The notes beneath the pieces are model-generated. The model saw only the letters and a list, made by a program, of their open reading frames with translations, did not search any database and had not been told where the DNA came from. Source: Trichoplax adhaerens (Eukaryota > Placozoa > Uniplacotomia > Trichoplacea > Trichoplacidae). Taken from it: a DNA stretch of 64,000 nucleotides. A program made the translations under genes and the position numbers. Positions 13,196 to 26,262 of this stretch are shown in pieces (the stretch's first letter is position 1; each line of letters opens with the position of its first letter). Location of the stretch: positions 1,020,074 through 1,084,073 of the forward strand of contig NW_002060954.1 in the NCBI RefSeq assembly GCF_000150275.1. The letters run 5' to 3'.

Positions 13196-14190
13196 TATCA
13201 AAATCTAAACAGCTTCTTAGCATCACAATGTTGTTACAGTTAGCAGTCGATTCCATTTAACTGCATAAAATTCTACGAATATAATGGTTTAGCGATTTTG
13301 GCGATATTGTTACCGGGTAATTAGCTAAGATCACCGACAACACTACCTAGTGTGATCCACACTAATTGCCGTGATTAGTGTAATGTACTACTTTCACTTT
13401 TTATTATATTTTATATGCAGTTTGCAACAACCGTGGGTTCTTTTGCATAAACATACTCGGCATGCGCGTGATTTAACGTAATTAGAAATATGAGATTGCT
13501 ACTACTAAAATCATGTTTGTATTCTTATCCCTGCAAATATGGATACTTCAATGATTAATAATTACATAATTTAAAGCACAAATGCGCTAAGATGATTATT
13601 GCCAATCTTTTTATTATTTAAATGAACTTTTCTTTAATTATAATTATGTAAATTAAATGATTAGTTAATTGTAGTATAGCAAAGTATAAAATTTTATATT
13701 TATTTTGCATTTTCTTGTTTGATATGTCGACTATCTACTTAGAGATAGTGTAATAAAATATGGCAAGGACTTTATCGCTTGAATGATTAACAAGAAAAAT
13801 CTTTCATATACTGAATAACATTTGATTAAAAGAGTGATTTTGTACGTTATAAAATTTTATATCAGGGAGGCTTATAAGTGCTTTCATAAAAGTGAGATGC
13901 GTGTGCCTCTAAAGATTGTATTGCACATAGTGTGGTAATAACAACCGCATGTAATTTATATTTAGTGTAAAAGATAAGAAATATTGCAAATGAGTAAATT
14001 ATATGCAGAGCTTTAGCCCAGTCGAGATGCATATAGGTACCAGAATAATCCATACGCACTTACTATGCAATGATAAAATACAAAGATAAAGTATACGCTC
14101 TCCAGTCAATGAAAAATTTATCAACTGATACTTGTAAATTCTTGATACCTATTGTGTACATTACTAAACAAGTCCATATGTATACTGATA
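13196..14190. other. Convergent intergenic region between TMEM120 and the TPR gene
   Basis: Both flanking genes end here, so it should hold two 3' UTRs. It is AT-rich, with an AATAAA-like TAATAAAAT near 13751. No exon or RNA gene was recognised. Short open frames at 13862-14059 lack splice context or family features. Confidence 0.5.
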
Positions 14191-15786
14191 TTAGATTGCA
14201 CAAGAGTCTTGATACAACTGCATGGCTTCTTCAGTGTGAGGATGAGAACTTCCTAATAAAGTGTCGAATAAATTAGCGGCAGTCCTAAATTGATATTCGG
14301 CACGCTGGTGCATATTTGTGCTTTGATAAAAGCATGCTAAGTTAAATCGAGCAATGGCAGCATGAATATTCGGAGTGTCGCCGTAGTAATCCCCAAGGAT
14401 AGACAATACAACGGAATAAATCGCTTCTGCACTATCTTTTTGTAAATCGGCATATGCTAAAGCTATATTATTGAGTATGCCTACCGAAGAAGGAGATTTA
14501 GACCTTAATACATAAATCCACTTAATCTTGATAATGAAAAGTAAGCATGTACAATACAGTACTATATAAACTACCGCTACAAAAATTCATAGTGCAACAT
14601 CGTGATATTATATACGTTATATACAGTTAAAAAATTAATAGATAGTCTTCTATTCGCCATAATTCGGTTCGACTTAGTTCTTAATAGGACTATTACCTGC
14701 GGTCCGCGGATGAATAATGCCAAATTTTTTACAGGTTACTGCTAAATCTTCTATATAGAATGTCAAGGCTTCTCGATAGCTATTTTGTTTATAAGATAGC
14801 TGACCAAACTAGAATTTTATTAACAAAGAATCGAAAATAAATTTTATATTATCTGGTATCCGTGATTTCCATTTATTTTATTAACATAAAGAATGTAAAG
14901 ATTTGTCAGAAAATATTTTATTACTGTCGGCAAATGCAGTATATAATATAAACGTTTAATACCAGGTGTTAGTACATACCACACTTAATATAGATGTCAC
15001 ATACGGATGATCAGAGCCTAAGAAATCCGTCGCTACTTCCAGGGCTCTGAAAATTACGCGTTTACTTTCCAGTAAATTTTTTTGAGTGCTTAAAACAGAT
15101 CTACAATGGCCAAGAAATTGTTGATGGAATTACTACGTATATAATTAGTAAGTATACGTACGCATATTGCTTGCAATGACCTACCCAAATCCCAAAAGAC
15201 CCCGTACTAGCAGTAATTTCTGTGTAGTAGATTTTATTTTTATTTGTCGTTGTATTGCATCTTTATAACATTGAATTGCCTCGTCTAGTCTCATTTCTTT
15301 TTCATACATAGAACCAAGAGCATACATAGCCTACCGTATAATGAATATTTAGTACAGCATATTAAAATATATAGTCTTCCAAGAAATGCTTATACAAATA
15401 TAGAGCAGTCATTACTTATAAATTCTATTTGATTAAACTTTCCCTGTTTTATTCGAATTTTATTATAGGTGATACCAGTACTTGAATTTAAAACTAACCT
15501 CTATAACTTCTGGATGATTGCATCTATAATTCCATTTAGTATGTGCGTGGTCATATATGACTGCTCCGTGTGAATTTAAATACCGCTTCTCAAGCTCTTG
15601 AGTTAGATTTTCATATGTTGCGCTAATAATATTGTTACAATTAGTCCGAAAGCAAAAATTAATAACCTATCCATATGCACGAAGAAATTCTAATATGATA
15701 ATATTCATTACCAACCGAGATTTACGTCTCTCATGATATGTTTCAGTCAGGATACGATCTTCAATCTGTGCAGTAAGTACTATCAT
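14191..15786 (-). CDS. Small tetratricopeptide-repeat protein (kinesin-light-chain-like repeats)
   Basis: Predicted helical scaffold made of TPRs; the partner is unknown. Six exons join in phase to 287 aa: 15716-15786, 15499-15622, 15185-15330, 14980-15100, 14697-14808, 14191-14480. TPR-type helix pairs include AMYALGSMYEKEMRLDEAIQ, LSYKQNSYREALTFYIEDL, LNNIALAYADLQKDSAEAIY and ARFNLACFYQSTNMHQRAEY. LGSDHPYVTSIL and LGSSHPHTEEAM are the LG-x-x-HP-x-T/V loops typical of kinesin light chain, NPHP3 and APPBP2-type TPRs. The start ATG (15784-15786) was chosen because it opens the first exon in frame; that exon is MIVLTAQIEDRILTETYH and onward. It begins only 96 bp past the stop of the upstream gene on the same strand, so the two could share a transcript or even be misread parts of one locus. 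I cannot name the orthologue. Confidence 0.8.
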
Positions 15787-15882
15787 TAGTAACAGCCACG
15801 TACGTCATTTGCTTAAGCTATCTCAAAGCTCACACTAAATAATAGAATGCTTTAATATTGCTAAAATTTTAATTTAAAACTT

Positions 15883-18800
15883 TTATTTTGCCTCATCTAT
15901 TAGCTTCTGTCCTTCCATTTCTTGATCTTGCAGACTACCAGTCTGTAAATCACCCTCTGAATCATTTTCTGGATTATCAAATAATATTGATTCTTTAAAT
16001 GGCAAGCTATCAATATCGCTATCTCCATTAACTTTGATGGTGTTAAGTGAATGTTCTGAAAAAAGCTTGCCACTATTTTTTCGTAGTCGGTGACTTGCAC
16101 TATGCATCTGACGGTTTAGAATTTCGTCATCGCTGAGTAATCCTTTATTATCTAGGAATACTTGATGCAAGATTCTTCTACGTCGACCAATCTTCGTTGA
16201 TTTAGTTTTACCCAATGTTATATCTCCTAACGAATCCCCAGCTCGCGGTATATTTCTAAGCTTGACTCTTACAGATGCCATAGCCATAATGGGGCCTTGA
16301 TTCAGGAATTTTCCGTCTACATTTTGACCTTTTATGTTGTGATATGAACGTAAGTATCGATCTATCAGGTACATAATCTTCTACACACTTTTTTAACTAT
16401 AAATTTCCTAAACATTAGTATACTACCTGATGATTCAAAATGTATAATTCTGACTCCGGTTCCGTAATTTCTAAAAGTTACAACCTCTTTATGCCATTTA
16501 TTAGCGGACAAATCTGTAATCTGACCACTATTGTATTCTCGCACGACTTTACGACCATGTCGTAATAATTTCACTTTGAATTCATAGTTATCGTTCTTAT
16601 TATTACTCGATCCTCCCGAGTACCATTCAAAAGCCTGAGTTTAATATTGAATTACGTCAATGAGATAGCAATTGTAAATCCAATCTAAATCGTTTTATTA
16701 CTTGAATATCTGGCGATTTATCCCAAAATTCAGCAGGAAAATAATCTGTTAGCTGGATTTCTTGAAATTTCCTGCAATATGTATTGCTCGAAACGAATAT
16801 CAGCGCTGTTGATTAAAGTGAAATTATGTAATAAGTTTAGGGTAATATTGAAAATTAAAAACAAAAGCATTAATGTCAGTAAACATGTCTAAATGTTGAC
16901 AATATTGTGTAGATTATTAACCATTTGTAATTGATTTCGGTTAGTACCGTAACCTCAGCATTGCCTATTCGATAAGCTTATAATCGTGTTATAGCTCTTT
17001 TTAAGTTAGACGATTATAGTTATGTCTCTAATATAATGCATTTGATTATTTTGTCATCAATTTTGATTCAGTAGTCTCAATACTGCCTATTTTAACATGT
17101 TTGTAGTTGTGTTCTATCTATCCTTACAGTTTCAAGATATGATCATGACCATATTCTAGACATGATATATTTAGCTTTAATTCAGTTTTTCAGTAGTCTT
17201 ATGCTTATAATGTTATAAATATCTTTTACCTCGATCTTTTCCTTTAGTTCCATAAAAAACTTTCCAATTACCTCCCATTTTCCAAAACATTCTATTATCC
17301 AACTATAAAATGATAAATTTAATTATGTAAATGGTAATGATAAACAATGTGACTGCACTTTTTTTTAAGTTTCATATTGATTTTCATGTGAAGTTAACAN
17401 NNNNNNNNNNNNNNNNNNNNNNNNNNNNNNNNNNNNNNNNNNNNNNNNNTAATTATTATAAGAAAATGTACGCTTATAATTTATTATGTATTAGGTGCTC
17501 TAGTTAACTAAATATTGCAGTAATTTTTATTTATAAAATATAAAGAGTTCAAGTATAAATTATACTAATTTCAAATGAGTTAGAATCTAGAAATACTCAC
17601 ATTACTCAATTGCTGATGATCATCTTGAGGAGTTAAGTACTGTATTGTTGATTTTTTCTTATTACTATGAAATAAAGCAAACGCACATAACGGCTGCTCA
17701 AATAGTGTCATGGAGAATTTACCATTAACGATAGATATGGGCAAGTTAATATAATTGGCTGTATTGCCAAGCTCTAATTCTCCATCATTTTCTTTCATGA
17801 CTTGTTGTACCTATCGATAAATGTCACCATCATTACTAGATGAAATAGAATAATATCACTATTGTTGCTATTTATATCCCTTACGTCCTTGGTAGCATTC
17901 TTTCCCTGTAATATGCAGCATTGTACGGATGACTCAATATAATGTAGCTTTAGGATATAACTGCCATTTTCTATAGGAAACTAGAAGTTAAATATAACGT
18001 AACATATGAAAATTAATATTGGCATACCGGTATAACATACTGTATAGATAATTAATTATCATTTAATTGAAAATCGAGAAAGTAGAAATCTAAACAATGT
18101 GAATGTTTCATTTTTAAATCTATTAGAAATGGTAGTGACAGCTCCTGTCTATTCAACGAAATCTTTCTTTATATTTAACTAACATAATTTAAAATACATA
18201 CTTCGTATTTAACTACTTTTTCATCGCCAGCAACATTTGAAGTTCGGTAGGTGCTATAAAGCAAGCCATCATCAGTATTCATAATAGTTTGATGCAGAAC
18301 TGGATTCCGGTAAACTCCTTTTAGGTTAGTTCCTTGCAGTCCTATTAAATTTTAAGACATATAGTGAAAAATTAGTAATTAACTTAGCTGATCAAATAAT
18401 ATTTCTTAAATAATAATGAATATTGCTGATTTAATAAATTTAAGATTAGCTATACAGAAGTTATTTAAAGTTACGTATAGTATGCATCATATCTTAAAAA
18501 ATAGCATTGATGTACTGTAGTAATCACATAAAAGAGATTATTTCATTTCGCGACTGTAGTTAGAATTAATGCCTCATCTATTTATTTCAGTTCATATAAT
18601 AATTGGACGATAAAGTACCTTTCTGCGATGATAGTAAGAAATTATTCTCACTTATATATACCACTCCTTGCGAATTTTCATAGGATGGTCCAGCACAATT
18701 AACAGCAACACCAACGTAGTTAGGTTGTCGAATTAGCTGCATTGGAGAACCATTTAGTTCTACCTTAATTTCAGAGCCTTCGACACCTGTTATATGGATA

Positions 18801-21800
18801 TTTTTTAATTATTAAAAATATGTATAAAAGGTATAAATGTGCTCATCAGAGAACTGACTGTAAAATATTAGCTTATAATATTATTTATGATAAGTTCAAA
18901 AGTATTATCGTATACTACCATTAAATTACAACAATAGCACAATTATTCTTTCTATCTTTGTGATTTACTTGATTTACCAATTAATTATTAATCAATATGA
19001 TCATGGTTATCCATAATTTTCTAAATGTTGTAATTAGTTAAAAGAACATAATACTGTAGCTACATCAAAACCATTAAGTTAACGAAATGTGGATTTTAAT
19101 GATTGAATAATCAATCATTTTACAATTACCTGGTATATCGCCAATGCTATCAATTGCAAATACACGTATTAAATGAAGGCCAAGAATTCGTTGCCGTGAA
19201 GGCCACAATTTGGAAAATGTAAACTTGTTTTCACTTTCCTGATTTAATTCTTGTCTCTTAATACGAAATACTTCTTTCTCGTCGACAGTGATACAGAGTG
19301 TACTAGACTGTGAAAGCCAACCAGAAATTTTTTCATTATCAATATCGACTTGGCTATGTAAAAATGATCGATCAGCTATAGCTAAACTGGCATGTTGGTT
19401 ATGATCAGTTTGCTTCATGCCATGAGATAACCGACTATCGCTAATATTAGATAAGATAGCATAACGACAAGGTCCAGACGGGCCGGAAACGTAAATGGAT
19501 GCGTTGGATAATGAAAATTTCCATACGTTGGAATTATTTCCTTTGCTACCACTACCTTTAAAATAGCCAGCTTTTATGTCGAGATAAAGAATATTATTAG
19601 CTTATGCATATATGGTGTTAGTAGAAATCAGTTAGTCCTTGACTCTACGAACGCAATTTTATACACTCTGTGATACACATATTAAAGTGTAGATAAGTAC
19701 CGTATATTTAATTTGATGCTCTCGCACTTAAAATCTGTTAATTTTTTTAGAGTAGCTCTAATTGCGCTTTGTGAACATGAATAGAAAATCATTAGATCTT
19801 ACGCGTACCTCTAACCTTCCGTTTTTCACTAGCTTCCGTCGAGACGGTCAATAAATACAAAGCTGAAATAGTTCGATCTTCATTGCCATAACTATGAGAG
19901 CATAAAACAATAAAAATGCAATGTTTTATTGATGTCGCTAGCTTTAAAATCATCGTCTTTCTTTCTCCATCGATGGCTTGTGTATGATAAGTGAAATTTC
20001 TGAAAACGCTACTGTCTTTTATATCTTGATATCGGTCTGGTCTATTATGATAAAGACAATATGTACTTTCTTTAGGCCCTGATACTCTAAGGCGGCTATT
20101 TGGTCCTTTCGTTGAAAATTTCCATTGACTATCGCCATATAATTTCTCTCCATGGAAATTATTGCCGTCTGAACCAAATCTATGCAATGAAAATGTTTTC
20201 ATATCTGTTAAGTAGAGCGATATCTTTACGTGATCCAGAATTACTAATTACAATACGCATTCAAGTCACTAACGGTGCTTCAGTAGTTTTACATCGAAAT
20301 AATATTTGAATCTATTTGATATATGGGATTTTTAATATCAGTATTATACAAAAACTACAAGATTAAAGGTGAAATTTAAATTAATACCCAGTATTGTTCA
20401 CTAAAATTACATGATAATAAGAAGGATAATGTTCTCCGATTTATAAGTTTCTAGTTGTATTACGTCGTACATTTTCAAATAGTTAATGATGAAATCTAGA
20501 TTTTTAATTAAAGGGTAATATAGTATGATAAAATTTCTTGAGAACAAGAAGGATAATTTTCTCTGGTCTATAATTATTATTATTTTTATTGAATATTTTT
20601 AAATAATTACTAGTGTTTATTGATTTGATTTTATCTCGAAGTAATATCGAATTTCACATGATATTTCAGTTTTTAAGTATTAACAATAACCCTGAATAGC
20701 ATACATGATTTATTAATATATTAAACAGTTATGGCCAAAGTAGAGTACAGTATAGTGGGCATAAAATTTGCTTATGTAGGTGTACGTAGGATGCCTTTCC
20801 ACTTTTACTTGAAGGGAAATGGGGTAGTTTAAATTAAGTACCTTACCTGAGAAGATAAAGCGCACCAAATGCCGATAACTTTGCTTTTGCTCGGCCTTCA
20901 CATGGTGCACTACATAATAAAATGGCTGCACCTCCATCTGATTCATCTACCTTGATGGGTAAATCACATATTAATTCGTTATCTTTAGGGATGCAAACTA
21001 AGCCACATCGTAGGCTCGTTTGATGAGCATGATTCGATAAGATAGTAACAAAATTAGCTCCACATCCGCTATTTAGGATCAGATTGCCTTTAACATCAGG
21101 ATGAACATCTAATAGTGCAATTAAAGTCGATAGATTTCACTTATTGAGTATATTGCAATTAAAATAGCTTTAATTTCAATAAAGTTGCCTTAATTAATGA
21201 TATAAAATTATGTATATGATAATTTTAAAAAATAATTCAAACTCTAGATATTTAAAATCTAGTATTAAAAAGTTCCAGAAAATTTCTTTTATATATCATA
21301 TATCAGTTTTTTACAATTGTCAACTAGTAAGACTAATGATAGTATGATATAAATACAGTAAATCGAAAAATGATGGGAATTTTAGATTATAGTACTTCAA
21401 TTCTAGGATGGATTATGGTACTTTGTCTATGATCCTACGAAAGACTATACTGGAGCTCTATAATTATAATCCAATCTCTAATGAAAGGTCATAATCGTAA
21501 CTGCTTTAAGAGAAAATTAAATTCGCTGTAATTTAACCCTTTTAAATTATGGGATTATAAAGTTATTATGGAATTTATTTACTGCTATTATAAGTTCAGA
21601 ATATTTTTGATACTATTAGATATTAGTATAGTTAATAGTTATACATATGCAATCACCAAAGGTCGGTTGATGCTTTTTTCCTAACATCTGATGGATTATA
21701 GAGAGGCGACAATGATTTGAGTCGAAGCCAGATTGCAACATTAACAACGCGGCTGCAGTTTCACGATTGTATGTTGAAGAAACGATTAGAAGCGAAGTAG

Positions 21801-23628
21801 ACCCTCCATATTGTCCATTGACATTAAAATCTAATTGAATTGAGCAACATAAAGGCCATACGACATGGGCACAATTGTTGATATCATCTGATACACCTAT
21901 AATCAAATAAAGATTTAATTTGTTAGCGAAATTAATTACAGGATTGCTGTCCTAAGCTATTTCCGGTGATTTTTAATTAAGATATCTCATACAGTTTTAA
22001 CGATATAACTATGCGGTACCCTGGCATTTTACCGCAATATAACAGTGTTAAAAACTAAGTTGATCGACTTTAATCTTTATTTAGGCATAATGGAAGCCGT
22101 TAAATATTTTAATTCAATCAAATATTAATTAAATAAACTCTGATGACAAGATAATGCCCGTGGAGGAATAGCAACGGTTATTCATCATTTCGATTTCGGC
22201 TTTCAGTTCCGTTTCTAGTACAGTAATTCACTATCAGAATAGGAACATCATAATTTCTCTACACTTTATATGTTGCAACGAAAGGAAAGGTACTCTAGTA
22301 TCGAGCTATCCACAGGTTAGCATGTTAAATATTAGATTTTTTCACATTTAATTATCAATAATGTTCTTCATTTTGGTATTAATCAACTTCATTTGTATCC
22401 ATGATCCAATTGAAATTGTTAAGACTAATTAACTTATATCATTGATCTAGCAGAAATTTAAAGTTTTGATACGATACCATTCGAAATATACGACAATAAT
22501 TGTAATGATATTGTGATAGTGCTTAGATATCAGAAGCAGTTTCTACACATTCCCTTTTTGTATATGTATATGTACAAGTTATAACACTCCAGTCAACATC
22601 AAATTGCAAGCATTCTGGATCTATAAGCTACCAGTATCCTATAATATAAGAATTTTTTTCTAATACTATGTCATGTTTTCCTTACGATCTATATTTTCCT
22701 TCAAGTGATTGTGACACAGTAACTTTACATCTTTCCTCCGGTTATTATAAAAGAATAAGCTGTTCGAATATTTGCATAAAGTCCAGCATATATTTAGGGA
22801 TTGATCTAACTTGTAGGTGATTTAATTACGGTAGCTTTTTTGGCAGAATACTGAGATTGGTAACGACAGCTATCAGAAAATTCACATGACTTACGTACAT
22901 GCTATAAAATGAGGGTATAAATGAAGTTATAGGAATGAAGAAATTATAGAATATTTGCTAGATTAATTTGTTATAAAGTTTCTCCGTTAGCATTAAGCAA
23001 GTTGTTAATAATGTATAAATGCGAATGATTTATCAAGAATTTTCACGAGAAAAATGCGATGTGACGGTCTTTTTTTGAGATACATTATCGTTAGCCTATG
23101 ATATCGTTAACAAGAGCGATAATAACTGTAATATGATCTAGCACTAACGAACTTGATTGCGATAGAAACTAAATCATATATTTTACCTTGGTAATACATA
23201 TCAGTTTTTTTGAGTGATGCAAGGCTGCCAGAATAATCTAGAGATTGATTTTTTTCTACTTGTTCGCTATCTTGAATTACATTATTTATGACAATGATAT
23301 TCTCATCTGATAGTGATGGAACTATGTCTTCACTTTGATCATTGTTTCCATTTTCTTGAACATTATCTTCTTGGACTACTTGGGAAAGTTCTTTCTCTTC
23401 GTTTACCTTATCCTCTTCACCTCCATTGACTAGTGTTACTCTTTTTACATCGCCATTGTCATTATTATCTTCTACGCTTTCTAGGATAATTTGTACTTTT
23501 GGATAACTGTCACTTTGTCCAATATTTGACTCTGATTGGATTGTATTGCTGTCTTTTTCATCAATATCGTCAACTTGATTCTCGCTATGATGATCAGATA
23601 CTGGTATATTTTGAATATCGGTAGCCAT
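15883..23628 (-). CDS. Multi-module protein with C-terminal F-box-associated (FBA) domain, no F-box seen
   Basis: Exons in order: 23187-23628, 21657-21896, 20847-21108, one or more unresolved (20244-20846), 19809-20243 (or -20204), 19130-19555, 18619-18786, 18202-18341, 17885-17980, 17601-17810, 17230-17302, 16702-16760, 16427-16634, 15883-16328; over 1,050 aa. Except for the unresolved part, all junctions are in phase. Residues 1-147 are acidic and disordered. A long beta-rich middle follows, with related modules (NSGCGANFVTILSNHAHQ; LLIVSSTYNRETAAALLM; WKFS..VSGP). The C-terminal FBA domain spans the exons from 17302 down to about 16250. Its signatures are TDYFPAEFWDKSPDIQAFEW, ANKWHKEVVTFRNYGTGVRI and GKFLNQGPIMAMASVRVKL. 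They correspond to the FBXO2/FBXO6/NCCRP1 sugar-binding fold, where the domain recognises N-glycans. A Lys/Arg-rich, then Asp/Glu-rich tail ends the protein. No F-box, signal peptide or membrane segment was seen. Function is inferred only from the FBA fold. Confidence 0.78.
17400..17449. other. Assembly gap (50 N)
   Basis: A run of exactly 50 N. It lies in the intron between the exons at 17230-17302 and 17601-17810 of the FBA-domain gene. The flanking exons join in phase, so no coding sequence need be missing. Confidence 1.
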
Positions 23629-26262
23629 ATTTGTAGCATAAATAATTAAGCTAAGACTGGCAACTTCCTCCCAAATAGAGTTGATTACGTATACTACACT
23701 GATTTACAAGTAGTATTGTTGAAAAATGAAATATCCAAGCAATGTATTATTGATCGACTTACATCAAGTGTTATAATTTAATTTATGTCTGTTAATTCTT
23801 TCTCTTTACAAGTCTTTTGTCGATTAGTTTAGGCATTAAATCAACAATGATTTAGGAGATTCTTTTAAAAAATTACTACTATATTACTGTAACAAAATAA
23901 ACGATATTATTTCACTATTTCATAATCAAACATATAATCGATTCTATTAAAAAGACTTATAAGTTATTCCAAGACAGTATACAGGAAGTTAGAATCAAAC
24001 AGAAGAAGCTTATGATTAAAAAAGTAACGTTAATGTATAGATAATACTTATGCTATTCGGTTTAGATTAGAGTTTGTCAAAACAATTGCTATGATTTGAC
24101 TTAATTGATTTAACTAAAGGCAAGAAGTATGAAACTCTAACAGAATAAGAATTAAGAAATAGTAAATGGTTATTATTTTTAAATCTATCGATTATATTTC
24201 AATCTATACCGTTATGTAGTAAAGAGATATTAAAGATTGTTGTTCAATATTCATTTCATAAATAGTACTGATACAGATTCGTGTTTTACAATAATTGTTT
24301 GAACTTAAAATGGATCGTAGTCCACTCTTGTTATGTTGCTATTACACACGATAGTATACATGCGTACATGGTTTAGATGCTTAGTGTGAATATATTGCTA
24401 GACATCATCAACTAGACTTGATGGTACATTATATTCATTTGTATAGTTGCTAGACAAAACTATAGTAGTGAGAGCTAAACAACTCTTATTCGTTAATGAC
24501 TTGAATGGTTGCTACCGTAAGCAATCCCCAATTTACATATCAATTAATGTCAACAACAATAGTATTGTAATAATTTCTATTTTTTCTTGAATGGGTTGAT
24601 GTTGTTCCGTTCTATCCCATTTATTATAATGATTTGATGTGGGTCAGCCCATTTTCCTCCTCTCTATTACCTATTACGGCACGTAAATAATATGAATATA
24701 AAGCTATAATTGTTTTTTAACGATCACACACGCATATATATATATGTATACAGACTGGTGATTACATATGTGTTATACTCCTAAGTGGCTAGGAATACCC
24801 ATTTGATGTATTTATTTATATAACATATCATTGGCTGCGATAGTCGAAGTCGTATAAAATATGTCAATGTCATAGATTGGTAGGATTAATCTCGAACATC
24901 TCAATAACTGATATTACTTTTTCTGAACTTAAGTATTAGTTTATATCGTCAACTTATAATAGTTGATTTTCTGTATGATACAGCATATTAAATAATGTAT
25001 AACTTCAATCGTAAATTTCGAATTGCTTCAGCTACAAAAGGAATAAAATTGCTTGCAATATACATTTGAACTCTTATAACTGCAACTTTTCCATATTTTA
25101 CGTGTAATGATGTCATTTCAAGCATGTAATTCATAGAGATATTTTAACTCCCTACCTATTATTACTGATTAAGCTCTTTTAGTACGAACTTCTTATTTCA
25201 AATGAGGCCATTCATGTAGAATACATTCCGACTATTTAGGGGAATGAGATGCAAATTACAATCGAAAAAATAATTTTTTTAATTAAAGTAGCTACATTTT
25301 AACCGCGACAGATCTGCATTTTCACTGTTGTAAGTGCAGCCACATATATTTCGTTTTCAATGATAGCGTTTCACTTACATAATTTGTAAATATAACTTAT
25401 TTTTCTATCTCTAATTAATAGCAATAAGTAGAAATTTTACTACGCATAGATGAGGACGAGGCATAAAATACATCGTAACGTCCTTACGACTGTTCGAGAA
25501 AGAGATCTATGGTACAAACAGTAAGCACAGGCTTTCTAACAGTCAATTCACATACTGTCCACTATGTGCATGCATAGTTAACCATCTAAATTAACTGCTT
25601 TCTGTTAGTAATGTTAATGATTTAAAGCAATTCAATTCGTTAAAAAAATAGCTCAAATTTCATTGATTCTTCTTTTTTACTGCATGTAACCGCTGATACA
25701 TTGTAAGTAGAGAGCTATTCTTGTTATTGATTCTCAGCGTAAGAATAACGAGATTTCTTAATTTAGATAATTACTGTACTACCTTCTTGTACCCTGATAT
25801 TATTTTTATTAGATATTAAAAACGTCAGAAGCTACAAATGTAGTGCATTGACACTCCAATACTGATGATTTCATAATTATAATTGATTAATAACTCTCGT
25901 CACATGTAATAGTGTAGATGTGCCAAAACTATTTATCCCCAAATTAGTAGATAATTAAATCATATCGGAACTAAGGTATTAGCTAGAAGTCATGACAGTA
26001 AAGAGTACTGTTCAAAGTTAAAAAGGATTGGTGTCAAGGAGGAATAGATTGCTTGAATTAAATTTTTTGATACTATACCATACCAACGTTACGGATATTA
26101 CAGTAAGTTACAAATTACAAATTAGTCACAATAAAGTGAACAGTCAAACTTAATTAAAAAGAACAATACTAAAATACATGAGAAAATACCTTAATAGTAG
26201 AAGTACACGATGACAACAAAAACAATAAAGTCGTTCGCTATAAAAAAAGGGCATTCAAAAAT
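23629..26262. other. Intergenic region between FBA-gene start and spectrin 3' end
   Basis: AT-rich, 2.6 kb, both neighbours on the minus strand. It should carry the spectrin 3' UTR (right side reads away) and the FBA-gene promoter near 23650-24700. I see no exon, RNA gene or strong repeat. A short TATATATATG run lies near 24740. Confidence 0.5.

Noticed and set aside
20713-20946. 77-codon minus-strand frame overlapping an FBA-gene exon
   Set aside because: Out of frame with the exon 20847-21108, whose reading phase and repeat similarity fix the true frame.
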